Part shown: positions 46,801 to 58,825 of the stretch, piece after piece | Layout: every line of letters begins with the position of its first letter | Numbering within the stretch: the stretch's first letter is position 1 | NCBI GenBank assembly: GCA_006503535.1 | Contig: QYRS01000001.1 | Span: 2,604,001 to 2,668,000 of the forward strand | Length of the DNA stretch: 64,000 nucleotides | Reading direction: 5' to 3' | Origin: Arthrinium phaeospermum | Taxonomy: Eukaryota; Ascomycota; Sordariomycetes; Amphisphaeriales; Apiosporaceae | Program-made: the position numbers and the translations under genes | Notes under the pieces: generated by a model | Database searches by the model: none | What the model saw: only the letters and a program-made list of their open reading frames with translations | What the model was told of the DNA's origin: nothing

Positions 46801-48228
46801 AATCGGGCAGAGCTGTTTGAAGCTGCCGTAGCCAGGCTGGTTGATCCGGGATCACATTCTCAGGCTCCGCAAATTTGTTGGATGACTTGTCATTCGCAAG
46901 ACATATCGTCGGCACCACAAACTCTATCCCAGCCCAGCCGAGAAGCAAGAGGCAAACCGTGATCAGCTCCAATCCTTTCCCGTGCCATATGTGGTCATTA
47001 AGGGATTTGGCAACTGTGGTACCCTCGACCAGGTCTTTCAGAGCATCGGTCCAACGACCGGCTTGAAGATACATGGACCCTATCAGAATGGACACGCGCC
47101 CCTTCCCCTTGTTGCGCCACCTTTCATTGAGTCCGCCAGGCCCAAACCCTTGGACAGCCACCTTGTCCTGCCCCTTGGGGGACTTGACATCTTCGGGTGT
47201 ACCGGGGCGCGAAGATGACTTGTGCTCTGGGCTTGCCGGGCCCTCCCCGTTCATATCATCAAATGTCGTAGGGGGGTTGGAGAGGCCGCTTCGTGATGGC
47301 GTCGTTGGGCGTCCAGTTGGCGTAGAGCTGTTAGACCCAAAGGGCAAGCCTTTGAAAACAGGCATCGACATGCGAGACTGGCTCTTATCAGCAGCCCCGC
47401 TGGAAGAGGTCGACCTCGCCACTGTAGGCGCCGCAAATTGCGAATTTCGACGCGTTGCGGGGTTTGCTTCGTCCACGGTCCATGAGGATGCGTTCATCTG
47501 AGGCCGAGTTGAATGTCCAGGTGTGTCGATAACCGTCATTGCCTCGAACGATCTTGCCAGAGTTGTCATCTCCGCCACTAACAGCGATGAGATGTCACAC
47601 ATTATGGTCTTCATTGTTGTAGTTTTCGACTTCTCGACCGGGGGAACCGTCTTGACGCCTTCGGGTATAGGCACCTCGGCATCTTCTGGTGGCACGTAAT
47701 CGAATATAAGAACATGGTGTGATAGCGCCTTGCCATGCGCATCCCTCAAGTTTTCCAGCTCTTGATACAGGAATCGAATGTTTTGCTCTCTTGTCGTCGG
47801 GGCATGGCCGTTGACCGACTGTCTCTTGCTCAGAGGCTCCTTCTCAAGCTCGGTACCGTCTGCTATGGCGATAATAACTAGCGGCTCTCGATACAGGTCG
47901 AAGGGGGATAGGGCGAGGTGGGAGGGCGGCGGTACCCAGGTCACGAGGTCGTAGAAGATAGCTCCGTCGGGGAAGGCCAGGGGCGAGAACTTGTCTATAG
48001 GTGAGAGAGTAGTCAGTACGCTGACCAGCTGGCATGGCTTTCAAAGAAACAGCGCAACTGACTTCGATTGGGCCGGCCATCGGCGCTGATATCGCGAAGG
48101 TGTACGACATGCTCCTGGCTGAGTCGCTGGACGAAAGTAGCGAATCGGTCTCGTTTGATCTGGCCGACGGGCAAAAGTAAAGCTCGCACCCGCGCCGGGG
48201 CGATAGGTACCAAAGAATCCAAGCTCAT
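43829..48228 (-). CDS. TRS120: TRAPPII complex subunit Trs120 (TRAPPC9; HypA in Aspergillus)
   Basis: Large subunit of TRAPPII, the Rab11/Ypt31 exchange factor acting at the late Golgi; the Aspergillus nidulans orthologue HypA is needed for hyphal growth. Exon 1 (48228-48063) encodes MSLDSLVPIAPARVRALLLP through GRPNR. A 68-bp intron (GTCAGT...TATAG) follows, and exon 2 (47994-43829) begins FSPLAFPDGAIFYDLVTW. The product is 1443 residues, close to other fungal members. The block PPPSHLALSPFDLYREPL is diagnostic. The first ~700 residues are helical with a Ser/Pro-rich insert (near TPTGRPTTPSRSGLSNPP). The C-terminal half is a series of beta-sandwich repeats, with phrases such as VFRVTIQNPYEMDLDIESI. 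The protein ends WHSRHKCLVRVRD. It is the longest gene in the window and has no frameshift. Confidence 0.95.
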
Positions 48229-49522
48229 GGTGACATCGACGTTGGTTTGATTAGGCCCTCATGAAGCGACTGCATGCCTGGCACACGCGGACAACATAGC
48301 AAAGGGTGCAGGGGCGGTCAATTAGGAGCTGGCGAAACGAGGCCTGTTCGCGCGTCTAAGCTTGGTCGCAGTCGTCGCGCGATGCCCCAACCCGTTCGAG
48401 ATTCGTTCAATTGCCGAGTGGTAGGCGCCCGGGGGTTCGTTCTTGTGGTGAAGGAAAGAACAAAGTGACCGAACGACTTGAGCCGCTTGTGATCGAATAC
48501 TTCCAGAGTACGTCAAGTAGGCAACCGGGGGTTATTTGGCGAATAGGTGTTCTAAAGTTCGATGTCATGGATGGAGGGTCGAGCCTTCCGTTACTGACCC
48601 GCCTAGCCCGCCCCACTCAGCCCGCCGTTAAAGACCAGGTGGACTTGTTATATCGAGCTACATTCTCCGCGATTTATATGAATAGCAGCGAAGGCGGTTA
48701 TGAAATCCAGTCAATCTATATCATGACACGCAATTTTTACCTTCAATTGGTCATGGTCGGTCGAGAAGAACAGGTACAGCACTTCAACTTTGCCAGCTCC
48801 TGAAAAACAGCCAATACACCCTGGTCAGAGGCATACACAAGTGCCTGAGACAAAGTCTAAGAGCAACCTCAACTTAGACGTGAACAATTTACACTATGGC
48901 GTAGCTGTCATCATTTCAATTCTTGGTTACTCTGAGCTTCCGGGTGCTGGACTGTCTGGCTCAGCATCTCCAAAACATGACCTTGTGAAGATGTATGAGC
49001 TCGGATCCTAGACCTCTATATTAACGAATGAGTATACTCCGTAGTAGCTGCCATACGGGTGGACCGCATGCCCCTTTATCATGCCAGACAGCCAAAGCAC
49101 ACTGTCTTCCACCATGGGACGACCTTTTAGCCCATAGTCGCAGTGCTTCGCAAGTTCGATACCGTTACTACCTACGTCTTCCCTTCATCGAAAGCTTGGT
49201 CGCTATCTCGGCAGCGATGTGAATAGCTGTGTTTTTCAAAACCCAGAACCACTCAAGACCGCCACTGCATACTAGATATTAAGAGATAGCTCATTACAGT
49301 AATCATACGGTCTTTCGGTCTGCTCATTCCTTGAGGCGAAGCAGAATTTGGCTATATAATCGTAGAATCATAAGCAGAAGCCCGTAAGTCCATAACCAAG
49401 TCCAACTGGGTATATGCGCTGCATTGGCTCTGGCCTCTACGCCGCAAATTTGTCTTTTCGGTTTTGCACTCCAGAATTCCGAATCCGTCCTACATGACAA
49501 GACATTCCTCAAGACGGCAATA
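48229..49522. other. 1.3 kb without a supported gene
   Basis: Promoter of TRS120 and 3' flank of the next SDR gene. A plus-strand frame at 48411-48803 has no family features. Confidence 0.5.
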
Positions 49523-50678
49523 TCATCCTGACGAACTTGGACCAGGTGCTTCGGATGTCGCAATGCCTTTGCCCTTGCCCTCCCTTGCTTCGACTTTCAA
49601 TTCACTGTCGAAGATATCCACCGACACACTCGCCTCCACAAAGTCCTCAAGCTCCTCGGTAACTGTCTTGAGTTTCTCTTTAACCGCCTCCGCTCCCTCA
49701 AAGCCGACAATGTGGCGTGCTGGGGGGTTTTCATGCCCGCCGATGGCAGTCAGTGCCACCACAGTTTCATTAACAAGGCGATCCACCGAGGAAGCCGACA
49801 GCTTCGGGTAGCGGTGGATGATTTCCGTGTCAGAGGGCTCCACGGCCGTCTCGGGATTCATGTTGAGAACGTTGCTTAGCATATCGCGGACGCTGGGGGC
49901 CGGGTTGATCTCGCTGTCGTAGTAGGGCAGCTGGGGCGAGAAGGTGATCTTGTTGGTCAGGGACTGGATCTCCATGTGGGGCTGCACCACCGTGACCTTG
50001 ATGTTGAAGGGCGCGATCTCGTACGCCAGCGAGTCGCAGAACCCCTCGAGCGCCCACGTCGCCGCCGTGTAGATGGGCATACCGGGCGTCCCGATGTGGC
50101 CGCCGATGCTCGTGAGGATCATGATGTGGCCCGTGTGCTGGGCGCGCAGCAGGGGCAGCGCCGCCTTGATGAAATTGACCTGCGAGAAGAAAACGGCCTC
50201 GAACTGATCACGCACCAGATTCTGTGTGACAGGCGAAGTTGAGAGTTCTTCGACAGTCCCAACAACAGCTAGAGCAACAGTAGAGGTGAGCAGATGGTAC
50301 TCAAGACGGATATGTACATAGCGGTGATAGCATACCTTCAGAGGTACAGCACAACAGAATGTCAATGCGGCCGAAATGCTCTTTGGCTTCCGCGACGGCA
50401 GCGCCGCATTGGCCCATGATGCGACCATCGCAGCGAATGCTGCGGATGCGATCCTTCCAGCCTTCCCGATCTTTGCGGTTGCTCTTGCACTCGTAAATCA
50501 ATTCGCGAAACTCGGCACTCCGCTCGTCGTTCTCAATCTCATGAGGCGGCAGGCAGGCGACCACGTAGTCGCCATGGTTCAAGAGTTGCCGAATGAGCCT
50601 GATAGCGAGGGGCGTGAGCGAAGATGTGAGAAACCATGTCCGCGGCGAGTTGTGCGTGGCTGCAGATGCACTATGCAT
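49523..50678 (-). CDS. SDR-family oxidoreductase
   Basis: Short-chain dehydrogenase of 362 residues; exons 50678-50336 and 50268-49523, intron 67 bp (GTATGC...TCTAG), frame intact. The N-terminal Rossmann segment reads TWFLTSSLTPLAIRLIRQLL, so the usual TGxxxGxG glycine motif is replaced by a Ser/Leu-rich one. IDILLCCTSE stands where NNAG would be, and catalytic Ser lies in MILTSIGGHIG. The active-site Tyr is seen in PIYTAATWALEGF, where the usual YxxxK Lys is Trp (YTAAT-W), as far as I can read it. Cofactor and catalytic motifs are therefore atypical. A Lys-, Glu- and Ser-rich C-terminal extension follows residue ~300. Similar divergent SDRs occur in fungi; substrate unknown. Confidence 0.8.
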
Positions 50679-53052
50679 TAGTCGCGTGGAATCAGAAGTA
50701 TTTGGAATGGAGATCCCATCAGGTCCCGAATTCGTCGTTGCTTTTTATCCCACCCTTCCGTTGGCTGCCTGTGTGTGATTTGTTCGCGCCCGGAACCAAT
50801 GCAGATCTTGCTCTTAGTGGCCGTTGACAGCTTTAATTCCCTCGAGGTTCCCTTCCAATCTGTCCGGGCATTGGTTTCCGTCTCTTCTCGTTTTCGCTGG
50901 TGGAAGAAAAGGATGCAGAAGACGAGAGTAGATGGGGCAATGCCTTTTAGGGAAAGGGAATGACGTACGGAAAGAAGCAGCTGCCGCCGGCGCGGAATGC
51001 ACATGTCGAGCTGGGCCGGCCTCGTTCTTCCTCTCGGACATTTCCTGCTGCAATTGGCACGGCGTCGGCAGATCTTCTGCATACTAAGTCAGCACCACAA
51101 CAACAACGACCAAAAAACACTGCCAGCACTCGTCTTAAGGGCGGCTATCTCGGTGGACAACAAGATGGCAACCACAGGACCGGAACAAAAAGCCTTGCGA
51201 AGACATCTAGAAATAACAAGTAAACCAAAGTCCTGGGTAAACAGGCTATTGAGAGGAACCGTAGATATATGAAGACCGGTAGGCTGGCACCCAAAGAAGG
51301 ACAGGAAGCCGGAGGAGAAGTGGTCGGAGAGATTAACAATGAAACGAATAAGAATAGTATTATGATTATACCAGCTTCATGTTTGAAGCGGCCTGTCCAG
51401 TGCTACTCAGGCCATCCTTATTCGCTCTATGCACTTACTGTACCAGTTCGGGCCTTCCTGAGTAACCTCCATGTCGCAACGCCGTCTCTGTGCAAGTGCC
51501 TGGTAGAGTATCGTACTGGTACAAGTGCTGCCATCTCAGCCGGCAGTTGCTGAGTTGGGTAAGTTGTTCATCATAAACTCTCGACTACAACCCACCATTG
51601 GGCACACGCCAGCGAAATTCTAGAACAGAAGATGGCAAGGCCGTGAAACCGACTACGAGCGATCCTGTGGACCGGAAGAGAGCCGTGACCAAGAAACTTT
51701 GAGCGTGGCTCCCCTGCGAGAATCATGCACCAGGATCCAAGGATGTGACGAGTTCGGCGGCGGTGGACTTTGCATTGCTTCCTTCTGTTAGCCCTGGTTG
51801 ATATATTCCCGAGGGATGGAACCTGGTTAGCCTGCTTCAGGCCCGGATCTTCATTAACCGCCGACTTTGACATCTGCGGTACAGGGTCTGTGGTGGAACG
51901 GCGGTGCAGGGTTGCGACAAGAGACCGACTCCTTCGTATTGATGATATGCGTACATAGACTGGAGGCAACTTGGTGCAGTGACAGGATCTGGGGGTGTTC
52001 GATAAATACTACTCAACAACTCCGCGATTGCCCCGTCCACCTCCAGACTGTGCAGTTTACCTACATACCTACTCACATATTTGGCCCGATTAGAAACACG
52101 TGGGTTTCGAAGCCAAAAGGCAAGGACTAAGGCATGTTTCGAGGCCAAAAAACAACCCCAAAGTCACACCTTCTGAATGCGAGCTGCATGCATTGCATAA
52201 CAAGCACATGTAAAACTCGTTTGTGCTGCGCAATCGTCCTCGCTTAGCTCTATGTGGCAGTTCGAGGGGCGGAGGGCATGGAAACAAATATCAATCCCCC
52301 ACGCTGTAACTCTGTAGTGCATGTAACGAAGACTGGGTTGCGACGGGTGACAAATACATACCCGTATGCCGAAGCTATCTATGGCTGGGTCCGGGGAAGC
52401 TTGAGTCGAGCCAACGTCAATGTTGCAACGTCAGGTACAGAGGTACAGCCTGTTTGCGGTAATGATCCGAAATCGGGGAGGGAAAGAGAGGGGCAATTCT
52501 TCGCTATGTTGCATCTTCTTCAGTGCGTGCCTGGCGTGCATCGCAAGGCTTAAGTACTGTAATGTTTCCCTGCAGTCGGGTCATATGTACTATGGCCGAA
52601 ATGAGAAACCATTTGACGGAAGACGGCATTCGATATAAAGAAGAAAACGAATTGCTTTTTGATATATTTCGCATGATGTTGTGCTATTGGTCCAAGGTGG
52701 CTTGGTTCTGAAGCAAGCCCGTCGAATGATACCATCAATTGATTAGCTCAAGCAAGCTCCATCTACGTCAAAAAAAGAGTCATCAAGAGCCAAGTGCAAC
52801 GCAAAGGTACCTGGCAAAAAAAAGTTTAAGTCAAGACTGTTAAACCCAACCCTCTTGTTTATCGCCAACGCTTAGCACCTCGGGTATAGAGCATCTAACC
52901 CTCTAAATATCATCTCGAACATCCATATTGTACTACTACCTATTTGCCTCGCCCCGCTTCCTGCAGGACAGTTTGACAGACAGCCAGCTTGACCTCCTAG
53001 CTTCGTAACTGATTGCAAATCCCACCCAGCCCAAAACTCACCACACGACACT
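50679..53052. other. 2.4 kb without a supported gene
   Basis: Promoters of the divergent SDR and SER1 genes plus about 1.5 kb of unexplained DNA with normal composition. No frame longer than about 135 codons, no domains and no tRNA boxes I would defend. Confidence 0.5.
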
Positions 53053-54587
53053 ATGCCTACAAGAAGCGATATCACTTACTTTGGCGCCGGCCCGGCCGCC
53101 CTGCCAACCGAGGTCCTCCAGACGGCTAGCCAAGCGTTGGTCGATTTCCAAGGTATACACAGCTCAAAGACCAGAATGGTCCCACCAACCGGTTTGAGAT
53201 GCAATCCTTACTGACGCTCATCAAGGCACTGGCTTGGGCATCGCCGAGCATTCCCACCGATCTGCCATAGCCACCAAGATTCTCGAGGAGGCCAAAGCTG
53301 ACCTGGCAAGCTACCTGGATGTCCCCGAGGATTATGAGATCCTGTTCATGCAGGCCGGTGGCACTGGCGAGTTCTCGGCCACCATCTACAACCTCGTTGG
53401 AGCATGGGTGACCCGGAAACAGCAAGAGGCCGAGAAGGCCGGAGCCGATGAGACCAAGGTCCAGGAGGAGCTCAAGAAGCAAGTGGATGAGCAGCTCAAG
53501 CTCGACTACGTTGTAACGGGTGGCTGGTCCCTGAAAGCCTACCAGGAAGCTTGTCGCCTGCTTGGTCCAGAGCATGTGAACCTCGTTGCGGACTCACGGA
53601 CCATCAACGATGGGAAGTTTGGCAAGATCCCCGAGGAGAGCACGTGGAAACTGTCAAAGGACCCGGCCATGGTCTACTACTGCGACAACGAAACTGTCGA
53701 CGGCGTCGAATTTCCCAAGTTTCCCGAGGCTCTTGCACCCAAGGCTGATGGTACCGGGCCCATCGTTGTGGCGGATATGTCATCCAATATCTTGTCAAGG
53801 AGGATCCCGATCAAGAACTTCTCTCTCATCTTCTTTGGTGCCCAGAAGAACCTCGGTTCGACTGGTATCACGGTCGTCATCGTCAAGAAGAACCTGCTGC
53901 CCCCAGTATGCCCTCAACCATCGCCCACTCTGCTGAGGAAGCTTGGTTTGCCCATTGGCCCCATCGTGCTCTCATACGAGATTATTGCGAAGAACAACAG
54001 CCTCTACAACACTCTGAGCATATTCGACGTGTACATTGCCGGTTTGGTACTCAAGAAGCTCTTGGCCGCGTTCCCGGACAAAGTAGACGGCCAGGAAGCC
54101 ATTGCCAACAAGAAGGCAAAACTCATATACGAAGCTCTGGAAGGCCAACCCGAGGCCTTCCGCATCGTCCCTGCGCCAGCCAACCGATCCAGGATGAACA
54201 TATGCTTCCGTGTTATCAAGGCAAGTCTAACCTTTCTGGACGATCGGTCGGGTCATTACAAGTCTAACCTGCGAAACAGGGAGGCGATATGGATGCAGCC
54301 GAGAAGGCATTCTTGGAAAAATCAAAGCAGCAAGGCCTTGAAGGGCTTAAGGGTCATCGAAGTGTCGGAGGAATCCGTGCCAGCAACTACAATGCCATAC
54401 CACTTGAAGGTAAATCAAACTGCTTTTTGGAATTGCTATATACTTCCCCGGGTCTCTCCCGCAGTGGAGACAATGCCTCCTCCATCTTTGCCAGGAACTA
54501 CACGCTTTTCTGACGAATATACTAATGTTGAGACGTACAGGAGCCGAGAAACTTGCCAATTTCATCGGCCAGTTTGCCAAGGAGTAA
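53053..54587 (+). CDS. SER1: Phosphoserine aminotransferase
   Basis: PLP enzyme converting 3-phosphohydroxypyruvate and glutamate to phosphoserine in serine biosynthesis. Exons are 53053-53152, 53226-54220, 54280-54409 and 54541-54587, phases consistent, 423 residues. Signatures include [13 protein letters not shown], the glycine-rich [31 protein letters not shown], and the PLP-Lys region [15 protein letters not shown]. The C-terminus has [20 protein letters not shown], which contributes to substrate-phosphate binding. Intron 2 has a GC donor (GCAAGT at 54221) with a normal ACAG acceptor. The only nearby GT donor would break the conserved [15 protein letters not shown] junction, so I take the GC-AG intron as real. 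The protein is somewhat longer than bacterial SerC because of a charged insert near [20 protein letters not shown]. Confidence 0.93.
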
Positions 54588-54711
54588 AATTCTTCGAAGC
54601 TGTGAAGCTTTTTCCTATTAAAAGTTTGTACTTCTCAACGTCATGTGGAGACAATTCCTTGAGTACCAGTAAATAGGGGGATGCCCTACAACAATGAAAG
54701 AGTGTAATTTC

Positions 54712-57700
54712 TTATGCGTCATCATAATCACTAGTTACTCTTCTCCTCAGAGGACCCAGCGGCAAATGATCAATTGACCTCAGAGTGCTGTTGTCGAGTA
54801 GTTTTGGAAACTTGGATATCAGCTCATCCATCTCACTTAAGCGGCCCTTCTCTGAGTACACACGATGTAGGAGATCCGCTATCGCAATGGTACGTGGGTT
54901 ATCGAGTTCAAAAATCTTTGTTTTTTCAATATGCGCGAGCAACTCGACACAGCATGATTCGGCATCATCTTTCTGGTCCTCGAGGAAGAGGATATATGCT
55001 TGCCCCCATTTGGCGTGCACCCAATCAGGATGCTCGGGTGTGATGATCTCAAGCAGGGTACGTGACAGCTCCCCGGCCTCGGTTATCCTGCTGCAGAGGA
55101 TGTAGGCCCGACAGAGGTTGGACTTGGTCATGACCATGCCGACGTGCCGGGGGCCTAACGTGCGTTCCACAATCGGCACGATGTCCTCAAGCAGAACAGC
55201 GGCCTGGTGAGGCTGCTTGAGCTCGCAGTAGATTTTGGACAGGTCGTTGATAGACCAGAGGGTGTACGCGTGCTCTTCGCCCAGGACCCGCTTCCGTTGC
55301 TCGACGACTTCCAGTACCAGGCCCTGGGCCTCGTGCAGCCGGGTCTTTTGCGCGCACAGGTTCATCCCGAGCTCGTTCTTTGCCATGAGCGTCTCCGGGT
55401 GGCTCGGACCGAAGGAATGGAGCCGCCTGTGCAGTACATGGCTCAGCAGCCGGTAGGACTCTTCGTGTCGGCCTACGTGGAGATATGTGCGGGCTAGATT
55501 GAACATGGCGCTGAGGGTTATGGGATCGTCACGTCCCAGCATGTGAGTCAGTCGCTCCACGGCCCTGGAACCAGCCATCTCGGACAGTCCCCGCATGCCT
55601 GCTAGCCAAAGGGCTCGCGTCAAATCGTCCAGGTTAATCAAGTAATGTAGGTGGACAGGCTTCCAGGGAGGCCAGCACAACCAGTATCTTAATGATGGGC
55701 GTGACCACCAGAGAGCCTGCCTTATCTGTGTCTGTACTTCCAGGCATGACTGTATTTCGAAGAGATTCCAGTAAGTCGTCGCAAGAGCACGCTGAGAGAA
55801 TGTAGTGGAAGTGTGAGCTGCCCCAAGATGCGCTTTCCTGTATGTGGCAACCTTTTGTTGCAGAGCTTTGGCACGCCTCCAGAAACCATTCTCGGCGTAT
55901 ACTAGGCCGAACTTCTCCATGTTCGACGCTTGCTCTAGAGATATGGGCAGGGTGATGTACGCACTCTCCATGAACGAAATGCAAGCATCGATGTGGGGTA
56001 GTAATTGGCGGCGGAACATGGCCCCTGAAGTCTCCATGTCTATCGGAAATGAGGACGCGATTATGGCACCGACGCAATCGAGCCACTGTCGCTGCTTCTC
56101 CTGGGTCAACCGATCTCTGGCCCACTGATGTATGGCCGGATGCAGTGAGAGGTACAAGACGGGCTTAGATGTACCGGGATAGCTGATAGGGCTATCTTCG
56201 GTGTTGGCGAATGAAATGATGGAGTTCTCGTACAGCACTCTGGCTGCTTGACGAACGCGGTCCTCGACCTCTTGTGCGGATCTCGGTTCGGTCATCATGG
56301 GTATACTGGCCCCTAGTTGTCGGAGCACCTTGACGTTATCTGATGAGCGCGAGAACAGCACATGTGGAATCGAGGCGAAATGCATGAACGCCAGGAGGTG
56401 GATCAAGTCAACGGCGTCCAAATACCGTGTTGTTGTTCGGCTCGTGATATCAGTGAAGGGTAGTTCCCATGTGGCAATGATGTTGGCCTCCGCCGCACAT
56501 GTTATAGTAGGACGGCTCAGCAAGGTTTTGCGGCACATCAGTAGAGACTTCAGATACTTCTCAAGGGGTAAGAGGTTCTGGCGGATAGTGGTAGCAGCCT
56601 GCTTCAAGGCAAGAGCCAAGTACCCTAGCTCCATCGCAATCGTCTGCGCAGGCTCACGGTATTCTTGGCTGACAAAATGAACTTCCCTGTCTGGATATGC
56701 CAGCCTGAGTAGAAGCACAATGGCCTCTTCCGGGTCCATTCCTCTGAACAAAAGTGTTCCGACCGTGTTGTACATTTTGATGTCCGGGTTTCGAGTCGTG
56801 ACAAGTATATGGCCGTTACCAGACCGCGGAAGAAAGGCGGATAAGTCCATCTCAGGGGTATTAGCATTATCAAGTACGAGGAGCCACGGTTTTGATGTCT
56901 GAGAAAGCCATTGTATTCCGGCACCAGGTTCGCCACCTCTACCTGCATGTCGTGATATACTTGCGTAGCTGCTTTCTGCATTGGCTTCACTTGAACAATC
57001 AATCCAGAACACGCCCCAATACCTGCGCGACGGGTCAGCAAGGAGATGATGTTGTCCGGTATCGAGGGGATAACCACCTTTCCCAGCTGTCTTCTAGATA
57101 CTTCAAACAAAATTGGGTCTTTCCTGACCCTGGTAGTCCGTATATGACGAATATCTTTGGCTTCTTACATACCTCGCTGCCGAACCTCGTCCGCAATCCG
57201 TCTGCGGCCTCCTGTCGTCCAACAAAGAAGTCTGACCGCCGACGTACGAGATAGTGAACATTGATGGGTGACGGCGATGCACAGTCTGCCGCAGCGCCGC
57301 CTCTACGGATGGGTATATTGGGTTCTGCCCTGAATGACTCCGTCGAATCTTCCAGGTTTGTTTGGAGATGTGCAATCTCGGACCTCATCTGCTGCAACTG
57401 GATGTCTGTCTCTTGCCGCCATCTGCGCGAAACTGTCTCGGTGGCTAACGAGATGGATCGGTCCAGAGCGGCGAGGACAAGTCTGTAGCCAGGACTCCTA
57501 GTACTGCTATACTTCACGATGCTCGAATGCGTGCCACCGATTCCACATTTCTCAACATCAGCCCAGCCAGGGGGCGCGGCAGAATCTCTGTGGACGATGA
57601 AGGTTTGACCTTTGTCGAACCGGGTGGTTGCCGTCTCCCAGAAGGTTGAGATATGAAAGTTCTTGACAAGAGGTGCGAATTGGTCAGTGATCTCTTGCAG

Positions 57701-58321
57701 CATATCGGAGCCTTCGAGCAAATTCAGCATAAGGTGGCTTGGACCGGAGTGTTTGGTTCGCGCCAGTGCCAGCGATTCTTTCGTCACGCCCTGGTGTGGT
57801 GTTGCCAAGAACAACAGCGCTGACGTGCACAGCGCGACGGCCCGATAGTGATCTGACCTGCTATAGCAATATGCTAGAGCTCTTTTGACCAATAGGCCGC
57901 CGAAACCATGACAGAGAAAGATTATAGGACGGTGGCCGACCTTGTTGATTGTCCTCTCGGCTGCGATTTGTGCGACAAGGCCCACGGCCTCATCGTATAT
58001 GCTGGACGCGACCGATGCGCCGGGCGCTGAGAAGATGTCGACATCGTAGCTGTAGAGCAATACTCTAGCACAATACTCTCGATGTGGGAAAATGTCACGC
58101 AGCCAAATAACGTTGTTCTCTGTCCAGGTTCGAAGTCCGTTCTCGTATAGTCCGTGAACGGCAATGACGCTATGTGAGGAACACCAATCAACACCGGCCC
58201 GGCGGTTAATCATCGCAAGTTGGCGACAGAGGAGGCACAGGAAATAAACTCACTCCACAGCGGGCGCTATAGGTTTCTCTGCGGGGCCGCTAGCACTACT
58301 TGTCAGATCTATCAACGACAT
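54712..58321 (-). CDS. Fungal NLR: SesB-like alpha/beta-hydrolase - NB-ARC - TPR
   Basis: STAND-type receptor of 1156 residues; exons 58321-58254, 58169-57078 and 57022-54712, introns 84 and 55 bp. Exon 1 encodes MSLIDLTSSASGPAEKPIAP. The hydrolase-like domain (about 24-290) starts VIAVHGLYENG and includes IIFLCHGFGGLLVKR and GTHSSIVKYSS. The position normally held by the nucleophile Ser (CHSxGG) is Gly111 here (GGT, 57907-57905), so the domain is probably catalytically dead. The NB-ARC has its P-loop GLPGSGKTQ at 367-374 and the Walker B-like WLLVLDNAN near 434-440. The C-terminus carries TPR-type repeats (FNLARTYLHVGRHEESYRLL, ELGMNLCAQKTRLHEAQGLV, NDLSKIYCELKQPHQAAVLL). Fungal NLRs of this layout act in allorecognition and programmed cell death. 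The gene is divergent from the P450 with about 500 bp between starts. Confidence 0.92.
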
Positions 58322-58825
58322 TGATGCTGCGAAGGTAGCTGTTTCACTGCTATAAGAACATCGCGAACGGGTCGGTTGCCTTGAAGGATGCGGGAAAGAA
58401 TTGAGAGTTCATATCACGGCCCGACCCTGTGTACAGCTTTTGAGCTCGCGGAGCCGGTTACTTACTGTCAGAATCGTAGATGGCTCCCATAAAGTGGCCG
58501 AGTATGGGTGCGGGGGTTCTTCAAACGCCACTTATCTTGTCGGGTAGCATCGATGGCAAGCTGGGTTCAGTACTGGACTGTATCCGGGCGCCTAAGTACA
58601 TGTATGTTGGTGATAGGACACGCCGGCTCTGCCAATCATCGGGCAGCCCTGTGGGCTGATCGCTTGCAGATTCAGGGTATGTCGGCGGTAGGCTGCCGGG
58701 GATACCGTGATCCCTGTTTCCCATCGCCTCTTATTCGTTTACATATATTCCCATGACCAATTCGCTCTTCTGTTTTCCTCGGGTTCCCTACATATTGTAA
58801 ACTTTTGTAAGTCCCCAAAGACAAC
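58322..58825. promoter_or_regulatory. Shared divergent promoter, NLR / P450
   Basis: 504 bp between the start codons of the NLR (minus) and the P450 (plus). Opposed starts this close suggest possible coregulation, but no specific site is evident. Confidence 0.5.
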
